Assembly (NCBI GenBank): GCA_016870115.1
Contig: VGCH01000007.1
Location: 62,001 to 126,000, forward strand
From: Alphaproteobacteria bacterium
Lineage (GTDB): Bacteria; Pseudomonadota; Alphaproteobacteria; Reyranellales; Reyranellaceae
Direction: 5' to 3'
Length of the DNA stretch: 64,000 bases
The position numbers and the translations under genes were made by a program. The notes under the pieces are model-generated. The model saw only the letters and a list, made by a program, of their open reading frames with translations, was not told where the DNA came from and ran no database searches. Within the stretch, counting starts at the first letter, position 1. Every line of letters starts with the position of its first letter. Of this stretch, positions 7,952 through 15,336 are shown piece after piece.

Positions 7952-7992
7952 GCCCTCTTTCCGGCCGCTAGGCCGGGAAGAGGGCTTTTCTC
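7952..7992 (+). terminator. Intrinsic terminator after the thiolase gene
   Basis: A 15-base stem (7952-7966 with 7971-7985; one G-T pair, tetraloop GCTA) followed by TTTTCTC. It splits what otherwise looks like one pathway operon. The next start codon is only about 25 bases further on, so the MaoC genes need read-through or a promoter overlapping this hairpin. Confidence 0.85.
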
Positions 7993-8016
7993 TGAACAGC
8001 GACCGGGGAGGGGCGC

Positions 8017-8478
8017 GTGCAGCTCGACAAGGCTCTGATCGGCCACACCTTCAAGGCCTTCACCACCACGGTGGAGGCCGGCAAGGTCAGGCTCTTCTGC
8101 AAGGCGATCGGTGAGGAAAACCCGATCTACACCGACCCGGCGGCGGCGAAGGCGGCGGGACATCCCGGCATCCCGGTGCCGCCCACGTTCTTTACCGCGC
8201 TCACCAACGACGATCCGGATAAGGGCGGGCTGCTGCGGCTTCTCAAGGTCGATATCGGTCTGATTCTGCACGGTGAGCAGCACTACGAGTATCTGGCGCC
8301 CGTGCATGTCGGCGACCGCGTCACCTGCCAGCAGAAGGTGGTGGACATCTACGACAAGAAGGGCGGCGCGCTCTGGTTCGTGGTCTCGGAGACCGAACTC
8401 AAGGATCAGACGGGCAAGCCGGTGGCCAAGGCGCGCGGCATTACCGTCGTGCGCAACCCCGACGGCGCGAAGAAGTGA
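8017..8478 (+). CDS. MaoC N-terminal-type hotdog protein, hydratase dyad absent
   Basis: A 153-residue protein of the FAS1-dehydratase/MaoC_dehydrat_N type (VRLFCKAIGEENPIYTD, then PPTFFTAL). Where R-specific hydratases have Asp-x4-His, the aligned positions are Glu33 and Tyr38, so it is probably the non-catalytic half of a heteromeric hydratase, as in the ChsH1-ChsH2 type. The GTG start follows GGGGAGGGGC. The next gene, 11 bases downstream, encodes the hotdog with an intact dyad. The predicted pair hydrates an enoyl-CoA of unknown structure. Confidence 0.85.
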   Translation: MQLDKALIGHTFKAFTTTVEAGKVRLFCKAIGEENPIYTDPAAAKAAGHPGIPVPPTFFTALTNDDPDKGGLLRLLKVDIGLILHGEQHYEYLAPVHVGDRVTCQQKVVDIYDKKGGALWFVVSETELKDQTGKPVAKARGITVVRNPDGAKK

Positions 8479-8489
8479 GGGAGACCGCC

Positions 8490-8912
8490 ATGGCGACCGC
8501 ACCCAAGTTCGACCAGGTCAAGGTGGGCGACGCGCTTCCGGCGCTCGTCCTGCCGCCGATCAACCGTCACCAGCTCGCGCTCTACTGCGGCGGTTCGGGC
8601 GACCACAATCCGATCCACGTCGATATCGACTTCGCCAAGAAGTTCGGTTTCAAGGACGTCTTCGCCCACGGCATGCTGTCGATGGCGTTCCTCGGCCGCC
8701 TCGCCACCTCGTGGGTACCGCAGGGCCAGGTCCGCAAACTCGGTACGCGCTTCACCTCCATCACTTGGGTGGGCGACGTCATTACCGTGACCGGCAAGAT
8801 CACGGGCAAGCGCGAGGAGGGCGGCGCCAGACTGGTCGACCTCGAGATCAAGTGCACAAACCAGAACGGCCAGGATACGCTGCAGGGCGACGCCACGGTC
8901 GTGTTGAACTGA
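8490..8912 (+). CDS. MaoC family (R)-enoyl-CoA hydratase subunit
   Basis: A 140-residue single hotdog carrying the hydratase-2 motif GDHNPIHVD with Asp38 and His43 as the expected catalytic dyad, followed by the substrate-loop segment VFAHGML. It should add water across a 2-enoyl-CoA to give the (3R)-hydroxyacyl-CoA. ATG 8490 is preferred, with GAGGGAGA upstream; a GTG at 8475 overlaps the preceding stop. It is co-transcribed with the dyad-less MaoC protein before it and the SDR after it (16-base gap). That SDR is the natural enzyme to oxidise the product. Confidence 0.9.
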   Translation: MATAPKFDQVKVGDALPALVLPPINRHQLALYCGGSGDHNPIHVDIDFAKKFGFKDVFAHGMLSMAFLGRLATSWVPQGQVRKLGTRFTSITWVGDVITVTGKITGKREEGGARLVDLEIKCTNQNGQDTLQGDATVVLN

Positions 8913-8928
8913 GGCCAGGGAGCAAGAC

Positions 8929-9753
8929 ATGGGTCAGATGGACGGCAAGGTCGCGATCGTCACCGGATCGGGGCGCGGCATCGGCCGCGAGATCGCGCTG
9001 CGGCTGGTGCGCGACGGCGCGAAGGTGGTCATCAACGACATCGACGAGGCGCCGGCGAAGGAGACCATTGCCGACATCGAACGGATGGGCGGCAAGGCCG
9101 TCGCGTGCAACGGTGATGTTTCCAAGCCGGATTTCGGCGATCGCATCGTCAAGACCGCGGTCGACGCGTTCGGCGGCTGCCATGTTGTCGTGAACAACGC
9201 CGGCTACACTTGGGACTCGGTCATCCAGAAGATGACCGACGAGCAGTGGCACGCCATCCTCGAAGTGCATCTCACGGCGCCGTTCCGCATCCTGCGCGCG
9301 TTCCAGCAGCATTTCCGTACCGAAGTGGAGAAGGAGCGTTCGGCCGGCAAGCGCATCGTGCGCAAGGTCGTCAACATCTCGTCGACCTCGGGCGTCAACG
9401 GCAATGCCGGTCAGTCGAACTACTCCGCGGGCAAGGCCGGCATCGTCGGCCTTACCAAGACGCTGGCCAAGGAGTTCGGCCGCTACGACGTCACGGTGAA
9501 CGCCGTGGCGTTCGGGTACATCCAGACCCGCCTCACCAAGCCGCTGGCGCAGGGCGAGGATGGCGAGATCGAGGTGCAGGGTCGCAAGGTCAAGATCGGC
9601 GTCCAGGGCGGTCGGATCGCGGCCATGAACCAGATGATCCCGCTCGGCCGCGGCGGGCTGCCGGAAGAGGCCGCAGGATCGGTGTATCTCTTCTGCAGCC
9701 CCGACAGCGACTATGTCAGCGGCCAGTGCCTGGTGGTGAACGGCGGCCTATGA
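8929..9753 (+). CDS. SDR-family 3-hydroxyacyl-CoA dehydrogenase (predicted)
   Basis: A 274-residue classical SDR: TGSGRGIG cofactor loop (12-19), NNAG, and the Ser152-Tyr165-Lys169 triad (YSAGK). The order hydratase pair then SDR, together with the upstream thiolase, fits a beta-oxidation-like sequence. By context it would oxidise the (3R)-hydroxyacyl-CoA made by the MaoC proteins. The sequence resembles the dehydrogenase domain of multifunctional (R)-specific enzymes (DVSKPDFG, LAKEFGRYDVTVNAVAFG). Compared with FabG it has a longer substrate loop around residues 195-225. It ends overlapping the convergent MFS gene by six bases. The family is sure, the substrate inferred. Confidence 0.88.
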   Translation: MGQMDGKVAIVTGSGRGIGREIALRLVRDGAKVVINDIDEAPAKETIADIERMGGKAVACNGDVSKPDFGDRIVKTAVDAFGGCHVVVNNAGYTWDSVIQKMTDEQWHAILEVHLTAPFRILRAFQQHFRTEVEKERSAGKRIVRKVVNISSTSGVNGNAGQSNYSAGKAGIVGLTKTLAKEFGRYDVTVNAVAFGYIQTRLTKPLAQGEDGEIEVQGRKVKIGVQGGRIAAMNQMIPLGRGGLPEEAAGSVYLFCSPDSDYVSGQCLVVNGGL

Positions 9754-10944
9754 CGGGCTGCTGCGCCGACCGAAAACGAGGGCAGTCGCGGCGACGTTAA
9801 ACGCGACACAACAGGCCAGCGGCAGGCCGTAGCCGCCGCTGGCGTCGCGCAGGATGCCGAGCAGACCCGGTCCGAACGCGTAGGCGAGCTGGGCCACCGC
9901 GGTCGAGGCGGCCACGGTGGCGGCAAACGCGCCGGCCTCGAACTCGCGCTGGATGATGAGGGGCGCGAGCGTGATGTTGTTGCCGACCGACAGCCCGTAG
10001 ATGCCGCACGCCAGATAGACCTCGAGCGGCGTGGCCGCGACCATCAGCCCGGCGATGGCGCCCACCTGTAGAAGGAAAGACCCAGCCGAGACGCGCCTCG
10101 GATCCAGTCGATCGATCACCAGCCCCATGCCGACGCGGCCGACCAGGGCGGTTGCCGAGGTGATCACGAGCGCAAGGGAGGGCGCGACGTCGCCGGCGGG
10201 GCGAAAATCCGGATCGGCGATCAGGGGGACGAGGTGGGTGAGGAGGCCGACCTGCGCGGCCAGCACCAGCGCGAACGGACCGGCCACGGTCCAGAAGCCG
10301 GGTGAGCGCAGCGGGGCCCAGCGGCTTTGGCCGCGCGCGCGCGACGCAACCGGGACGGGACCGCGTCGCACGAACGCCAGCACGGCCCCACCGGCAATCG
10401 CCACCCCGCAGCCCAGCATCACCGGCAGGGTGATGCCAAAGCCCGCCTCCTCGATACCCCAGAGCATCAGCGGCGCCACGGCGAGGCCGGCCACGGTCGC
10501 GCCGCTCAGCGCGAGATTGAGCGCGAGCCCGCGCTTGCGCTCGAACCACTGGCCGACGGTCGCGGCGATCGGCGCGACCGATGTGGCGTTCCAGCCGATC
10601 GCCGCCACGGCCAGGATCGCGGCGAGCTGCCAGGGGTTTTGCACGACGGGCAGCAGGCCGAAGCTGATGGCCAGGATCGCGAGGCCGGCGAGGAACACCG
10701 CGCGCGACCCGAATCGGCCGATCGCCTCGCCGATCCAGGGCAGCAGCAGCGCGCCCACGACGTAGTGGCCGGTGACGAGCGCGGAGATCAGGCTGGTCGA
10801 CCAGCCGTGCACCTTGCGCAATTCGACGAGGTAGATGCCGTGGGCATAGAAGCCGAAGCCCCAGGCGAAGACCGCCGTCAGGAAGCACGCCAGGACAACG
10901 CCCCAGGCGCGCTCCGTCACAGCTGACTCAAGAACGGCCGACAT
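9748..10944 (-). CDS. MFS transporter
   Basis: A 398-residue membrane protein with about 12 hydrophobic segments. The cytoplasmic loop between helices 2 and 3 reads GEAIGRFGSRAVF, and WFERKRGLALNLALSGATV is typical of the OFA/monocarboxylate-like MFS branch (oxalate/formate antiporter relatives). It probably exports or imports an organic anion across the inner membrane. ATG 10944 is chosen; longer in-frame starts would run deep into the neighbouring SnoaL-like gene, which it overlaps by 17 bases. It is convergent with the SDR of the thiolase locus. The substrate is not readable. Confidence 0.88.
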   Translation of the reverse strand: MSAVLESAVTERAWGVVLACFLTAVFAWGFGFYAHGIYLVELRKVHGWSTSLISALVTGHYVVGALLLPWIGEAIGRFGSRAVFLAGLAILAISFGLLPVVQNPWQLAAILAVAAIGWNATSVAPIAATVGQWFERKRGLALNLALSGATVAGLAVAPLMLWGIEEAGFGITLPVMLGCGVAIAGGAVLAFVRRGPVPVASRARGQSRWAPLRSPGFWTVAGPFALVLAAQVGLLTHLVPLIADPDFRPAGDVAPSLALVITSATALVGRVGMGLVIDRLDPRRVSAGSFLLQVGAIAGLMVAATPLEVYLACGIYGLSVGNNITLAPLIIQREFEAGAFAATVAASTAVAQLAYAFGPGLLGILRDASGGYGLPLACCVAFNVAATALVFGRRSSPS

Positions 10945-11305
10945 GCGCCGAAACGCACTGCCAGCGTCCGTCACGCCACTGCCAGTCGTCGGTGTAGCGA
11001 CCGCTGCCCGCCGTTCCGTCGGCTTTCCGATAGGTCGTGCGGGCATGGATGATCGCGAAATCCCGAAAGAGACGAATGAGGACGTCGTGTGCCAGCAAGC
11101 CGCTGACGCCGGCCCCGGCAGCCGTGTGGGACAGGAACCCCGCCTTGTCGAGCAATCGACCGTCGGCGGTGGTGCAGCGAAAGTCATTGGCGAGGTTGGC
11201 CTCGAACCAGGCCACGTCGGATTGCTCGACCGACCGAATGTAGTGCCGATTGAGTTCCGTCAGAACGGCGCGCTCGCGCGCAGGGTCGCCAACTGATGCG
11301 TTCAT
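10928..11305 (-). CDS. SnoaL-like/DUF4440 nuclear-transport-factor-2-fold protein
   Basis: A 125-residue NTF2-like protein: YIRSVEQSDVAWFEANLANDFRC near the N-terminus, then RLLDKAGFL, IRLFRDFAIIHARTTYRK and YTDDWQWRDGRWQCVSAH at the C-terminus. This is the classic DUF4440 pattern. Such small cone-shaped folds bind or isomerise hydrophobic small molecules or simply dimerise; no catalytic residue can be assigned. ATG 11305 has AGAGAG upstream. Its end overlaps the start of the MFS gene, and the patatin gene ends 13 bases before it on the same strand, so these genes probably share a transcript. Confidence 0.78.
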   Translation of the reverse strand: MNASVGDPARERAVLTELNRHYIRSVEQSDVAWFEANLANDFRCTTADGRLLDKAGFLSHTAAGAGVSGLLAHDVLIRLFRDFAIIHARTTYRKADGTAGSGRYTDDWQWRDGRWQCVSAHVGRS

Positions 11306-11318
11306 TGAGGCTCTCTCT

Positions 11319-13121
11319 TCATCGAACGCCGAGGATGGCCGCCGCGGGCGAGTCGCGGTTGCGCTCCAGCGCTTCCATCGTGGCACGGTACCCCGCCTCT
11401 ACGACGGCGTCGAAGCTCGTCCAGTCCAGCAGGTCGAAGCCACCGACAGGGGGCAGCACGAGAAGATCGGCGGCCTGACGGTCTTCCAGCGCGCGCGCGG
11501 TGCTCGAGACGAGGGCGGACCGAAGCAGAATGCGCACGATCGACGGGATCGGCAGCGTCTCGCGCCGCTTCCAGACGAGGCGACGGAAGAACTGCCACGC
11601 CGACCAGGGTTCCTGCACGTCGGCGCCGGCGGCCATCGCACCGCCGGTATCGATGTCGATGCCGATGGTGAGGCCACGGCCCAGCTTGCGCATCGCCCGC
11701 ACCGGGAAGTTGTCGATCACGCCGCCATCGACATGGACGCTGCCCGCCTCGGTGTGCGGTGCCAGCACGCCCGGGATCGAGACACTGGCGCGCAGCCAAC
11801 GCCATACCTCGCCGCGATCGTGCAGGTCCGATCGCGAATCGGTGAGGTTGGCCGTAACGCAGAAGAACGCGAGCGGCAGATCTTCGATCCGCAGGTCGCC
11901 GAAGGTCGCCTGCAACAGCCGCGTCACGCGTCGGCCACCGAACAGCGACACCAGCGGCACCGTGTAGTCGCTGAGCGGGTTGGTCGCCACAAAGGAACGC
12001 CGAAACCGTTCATCCATCTCGGCGTCTGTCCAGCGCGCGGCGGCGGCGGCCGCTACGATCGCACCCATGCTGGTTCCACCGGCCAGGTCGATCGGAACGC
12101 CGGCGGCTCGCAGCGCCTTCACGGCGCCGATATGCGCGAAGCCGCGGGCACCGCCGCCGGCCATCACCACGCCGACCGCCGTTCCGGTCAGCAGCCGCGC
12201 GAGGCGGTCGATATCGCCGGCCGTATCGAGTCGCACATGGTGGTGTGGGCCAAAGGCACCGTCGGCCAGCAGTGCTGCGGTGGAGCCGGGTGCCGCGTCG
12301 CGCGCATCGTGCAGCAGCACGAGCTCGCGCCGGCGCTGGAAGACTTCGCCCGCCGCCTCAGTCTCCAGCGGGAAGGGCAGGGACGTGGGTCGGGGATCGT
12401 CGGCGCGGCGCAGCACGATCAGACAATCGGCCTGACGCAGACAGAGGCGGGTCCAGTCAGTGTCGCCCGGATCGGCGCGATAGACGACGTGCGCCGATTC
12501 GGCTTCGCATCGACTGAACCACTCCGGCCCGCGCTCAGCGGATTCCGGCCCCAGCATCTGCGTATCGCCGCCGCGTCGTTCCAGTGCCGCCGAGAGCGAC
12601 ACAGCGAAGCGCGCCGCCGGCACGTCGTGCCCCATGGGCAGAAGCGCGAACGTGCGTGGCTGGCGTCGCTTGTAGGGTGGGATTGAGGCCGTGCGAACCG
12701 CCACTTTGCGGGTGAGGGTCGCCAGGCCTTCGGGATGAGCACGGGCGAGCTCGTCGAAGTCTTCGCGGGCGAGTCGCCAGACCTCGCTATCCCGCAGCGC
12801 GGCGACGGCCCGGGTGCGGGGAGTCCCAGCCAACATCGACATCTCGCCCACAATGTCGCCGGGTGGGACCTCGGCGATTAGCTGCGGCTCATCTTGCGGG
12901 CTGTCGTGGCGAAAGACGCCGAGGCAACCGGCCGCCACCAGATAGATCGCGTCTGACGCGGCGCCGGGCCGAAAGAGCGCGGCCCCGCCCTGCAGCGCGC
13001 GGAAAGTGAAGGCGCGTTCGAGAGTGGCCCGGGTGGCGTGGTCCAGCGACCCGAACAACGGTGCGCGGGCGAGCGCCCGCTCAAGCCGCGATCGCTGGTC
13101 GCCGGAGGCGCTGATGCTCAC
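11319..13121 (-). CDS. Cyclic-nucleotide-binding-domain patatin-like phospholipase (NTE family)
   Basis: A 600-residue protein. Residues 20-140 form a cNMP-binding/Crp-like domain (GDIVGEMSMLAGTPRTRAVAAL). Residues about 315-480 form a patatin lipase domain with oxyanion loop GGGARG (322-327), nucleophile elbow GTSMG (Ser351) and the dyad Asp465 in VDGGV. This is the neuropathy-target-esterase/RssA layout, a serine lysophospholipase acting at membranes. Its activity may be modulated by the N-terminal domain, which has the PRTRAVAAL ligand-site segment. Its start overlaps the stop of the DUF2817 gene by 4 bases (ATGA), so the two are coupled. Confidence 0.9.
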   Translation of the reverse strand: MSISASGDQRSRLERALARAPLFGSLDHATRATLERAFTFRALQGGAALFRPGAASDAIYLVAAGCLGVFRHDSPQDEPQLIAEVPPGDIVGEMSMLAGTPRTRAVAALRDSEVWRLAREDFDELARAHPEGLATLTRKVAVRTASIPPYKRRQPRTFALLPMGHDVPAARFAVSLSAALERRGGDTQMLGPESAERGPEWFSRCEAESAHVVYRADPGDTDWTRLCLRQADCLIVLRRADDPRPTSLPFPLETEAAGEVFQRRRELVLLHDARDAAPGSTAALLADGAFGPHHHVRLDTAGDIDRLARLLTGTAVGVVMAGGGARGFAHIGAVKALRAAGVPIDLAGGTSMGAIVAAAAAARWTDAEMDERFRRSFVATNPLSDYTVPLVSLFGGRRVTRLLQATFGDLRIEDLPLAFFCVTANLTDSRSDLHDRGEVWRWLRASVSIPGVLAPHTEAGSVHVDGGVIDNFPVRAMRKLGRGLTIGIDIDTGGAMAAGADVQEPWSAWQFFRRLVWKRRETLPIPSIVRILLRSALVSSTARALEDRQAADLLVLPPVGGFDLLDWTSFDAVVEAGYRATMEALERNRDSPAAAILGVR

Positions 13122-14209
13122 CCCGCCGCGAGGCCCTGGAGCGCCCAGCCGATAGTCTGTTCGGAGCGCGCGACCACCATCTCACGCCACTTGTCGCCGG
13201 CCGGAAAGAAGCGCTCCTTCATGAACGCCTTCATTTCGCGGCCTTGGGTCGAGTCGATACGGCCGCGCCGATGCAGCCAGTTGTCCTGCAGGACGGCCTT
13301 CATGACCTCCGGCACCGGATAGGTCCCGTACTCGATCGCCACGGAGGTCACTTCCGCATCCGGCAGCTCCTGCGGGATGCAGTCGGTCATGCAGCCGACC
13401 ACGATGGCCGAGGTCGACGTCCCGGATTCGGGCGACGTCAGTTCCTTGCCGTACCAGGCATTGGCGCGGGCGAAGGACTTGGCGCCCGGTGGGACGGTGC
13501 AGATCAGCTCGCCATGGCCAAAGGGACCGAGCCCCGTGTGGTAGTCGATGACGCCCACGCGACGGGCGTGGCTGAGCTCCTGCCGGGCGATCGCGCGGAT
13601 CGTGCGGTTGCTCCAGGTGGGCCGCGCGCCGCCGAAAAAGATGCCGTCGGGGTGGCTGTACTGGCCCCCCGATAGCGCGCCCTGCAGACCGAAGGCACCA
13701 TGCTTCTGGGCATAGGCGGCGAATGTCGCCTGCATCGCGCCCCAGCTCGCGTCCGTCCAGTCTTGGGGCAGGACCGCGTCGGCCAGCTCGGCGTATCCCC
13801 GCGATGCCGGATAGGGCTTGTCGTGGTCTACGAAGTTTCGATTGAGATCGACATTGTCCTCGTTGACGCGGCGCGTCCACGCGAACCCGTGCGGATTGAT
13901 CGCGTGCACGATGAGGCAGCCGGTGTCTGCCGGAAGTCGCGCGGGCCCGCCGCCGCGCAGCCACGCGATCTGCGCGCCCGATCCGCAATGGCCCTCAACC
14001 CCGTGCGTGGCGGAGATCAGGACCAGCATGTTGGGCGCATCGGCACGCCCGAAGCGCGCGGTGTCGAGATAGAGCGCATCGCCCGCCGGTCCGCGGCCGT
14101 AGGCGTTCAGCCACGACCGCAGCGCGCCGCCGGCCTCCGCGACCGCCGCGCAGAACTTCGGGCGGGCCTCGGCGTAATTCTCGGAAAAGCAGCTCGACAG
14201 GTTGTTCAT
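13118..14209 (-). CDS. DUF2817 protein, M14-like zinc carboxypeptidase/amidohydrolase
   Basis: A 363-residue DUF2817 member. The zinc-site pattern of M14-type enzymes is visible: ATHGVEGHCGSG (His and Glu ligands, about residue 70), then the RVNEDNVDLNRNF substrate-binding block (Arg and Asn residues, about 118-130), and DYHTGLGPFG (His, about 220). It is predicted to be a cytoplasmic metallo-hydrolase that removes an amide-linked group; the true substrate of the family is not settled. It is co-translated with the patatin lipase downstream. It is divergent from the PaaI-like thioesterase, with 80 bases between starts. Confidence 0.82.
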   Translation of the reverse strand: MNNLSSCFSENYAEARPKFCAAVAEAGGALRSWLNAYGRGPAGDALYLDTARFGRADAPNMLVLISATHGVEGHCGSGAQIAWLRGGGPARLPADTGCLIVHAINPHGFAWTRRVNEDNVDLNRNFVDHDKPYPASRGYAELADAVLPQDWTDASWGAMQATFAAYAQKHGAFGLQGALSGGQYSHPDGIFFGGARPTWSNRTIRAIARQELSHARRVGVIDYHTGLGPFGHGELICTVPPGAKSFARANAWYGKELTSPESGTSTSAIVVGCMTDCIPQELPDAEVTSVAIEYGTYPVPEVMKAVLQDNWLHRRGRIDSTQGREMKAFMKERFFPAGDKWREMVVARSEQTIGWALQGLAAG

Positions 14210-14289
14210 TCGAATCTCCCCGTCTGGATGGTAGCCGGTTTGACGGGTCGCGCGAAAGCCGCCTGAATGCCGAAGTGAAAGGATCGGGC

Positions 14290-14760
14290 ATGGGTTTCTT
14301 CACGTTGGAGACGATGCAGGCGCAATTGTCGCCGGGGGGCAATTTCTCGCCCTGGGTTTGGGACCTCGGCTTGAAGGCGGAAGCGGTGGGTGCGGACGAA
14401 GTGCGCGTGCGCCTGCCGTACAACGAGCGGATCGCGCGGCCGGGTGGTGTTGTGATCGGTCAGGCGATGATGGCCCTGTCGGACAGCATTCTGGTGCTGG
14501 CGTTCTGCGAGCGCCTCGGCCGCTTCGCCACCATGGCGACGATCTCGCTCACCACGAACTTCCTGCGGCCCGCCGTCCGTCAAGACATCATCGGCGTGGC
14601 GCGAGCGGTGAAGGTCGGTCGGACGACGGCGTTCGGCGAAGTCGACATCTTCGCTGACGGGTCGCCCGACAGGATCGCGCAGACGATCGGTTCGTTCGCC
14701 GTGTTGCCGGAAGGCGTCGGCGGCGTCTTCAAGCCCGCCGACGCGCGCGGCAGCCGCTGA
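14290..14760 (+). CDS. PaaI-like hotdog thioesterase
   Basis: A 156-residue single hotdog domain: VRVRLPYNERIARPGGVVIGQAMMALSDS with the central helix, then TISLTTNFLRPA and a C-terminal strand ending in IGSFAVLP. The pattern of proline-glycine before the helix and TxxLTxNFLRPA matches the PaaI/YigI branch of acyl-CoA thioesterases, which clear stalled or aromatic acyl-CoAs. ATG 14290 is chosen with GAAAGGA just upstream; a GTG at 14275 is possible. It is convergent with apt and ends without a gap. The substrate is unknown. Confidence 0.82.
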   Translation: MGFFTLETMQAQLSPGGNFSPWVWDLGLKAEAVGADEVRVRLPYNERIARPGGVVIGQAMMALSDSILVLAFCERLGRFATMATISLTTNFLRPAVRQDIIGVARAVKVGRTTAFGEVDIFADGSPDRIAQTIGSFAVLPEGVGGVFKPADARGSR

Positions 14761-15285
14761 CTACGAATCGTACTTGAGAAGTGTTTCGACCTGGAGGTCG
14801 AGTCGGTCGCGGCCGTTCAGGAACGAGAGCTCGATGATGCAGGCTGCCGCCGGGACGGTGGCGCCGACCTGACGCAGGAGCGTGATGGCGGCCGCCATGG
14901 TTCCGCCGGTCGCCAGCAGATCGTCCACCAACACCACGCGCTGGCCCGGTGCGATGGCGTCGTTCTGGATCTCGATCGTGTCGGTGCCGTATTCCAGCGC
15001 ATAGGTGTGCGGCACCGTCGCGCCCGGCAGCTTGCCTTTCTTGCGCAGCATGACGAAGCCCGTGCCCAGGGCCAGCGCCAAGGGCGCCGCGCATAGGAAC
15101 CCGCGCGACTCGATACCCGCGATGAGATCCGGCTTGTGCGGACGAATGACCTCCGCCAGCTGGTCGATGGTCTGGCGCCACGCGGCAGCGTGCGCCAGCA
15201 ACGTCGAGATGTCGTAGAACAGGATTCCGGGCTTGGGAAAGTCGGGGATCGAACGGATATGCTGTTTCAGGTCCAGTCGGGCCAC
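14761..15285 (-). CDS. apt: Adenine phosphoribosyltransferase
   Basis: Converts adenine and PRPP to AMP in purine salvage. The 174-residue product has the conserved [15 protein letters not shown] opening, the flexible PRPP loop GIESRGF, the EYGTD segment and the diagnostic PRPP-binding motif [13 protein letters not shown]. Length and layout match Escherichia coli Apt closely. The GTG at 15285 is chosen because AGGA stands about 10 bases before it and the alignment to other Apt proteins begins there. An upstream start at 15333 would add 16 residues that do not match the family. The hrpB gene lies upstream on the same strand. Confidence 0.95.
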   Translation of the reverse strand: MARLDLKQHIRSIPDFPKPGILFYDISTLLAHAAAWRQTIDQLAEVIRPHKPDLIAGIESRGFLCAAPLALALGTGFVMLRKKGKLPGATVPHTYALEYGTDTIEIQNDAIAPGQRVVLVDDLLATGGTMAAAITLLRQVGATVPAAACIIELSFLNGRDRLDLQVETLLKYDS

Positions 15286-15336
15286 GGAAGGATCCTCGTT
15301 CGTCTGCTTGCGGGCGAGGGTGAGCTTTAGCACGGA

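Noticed and set aside
11250-12686. Open frame (478 codons) on the plus strand opposite the patatin gene
   Set aside because: Antisense shadow; the minus-strand frame has all cNMP-binding and patatin motifs.
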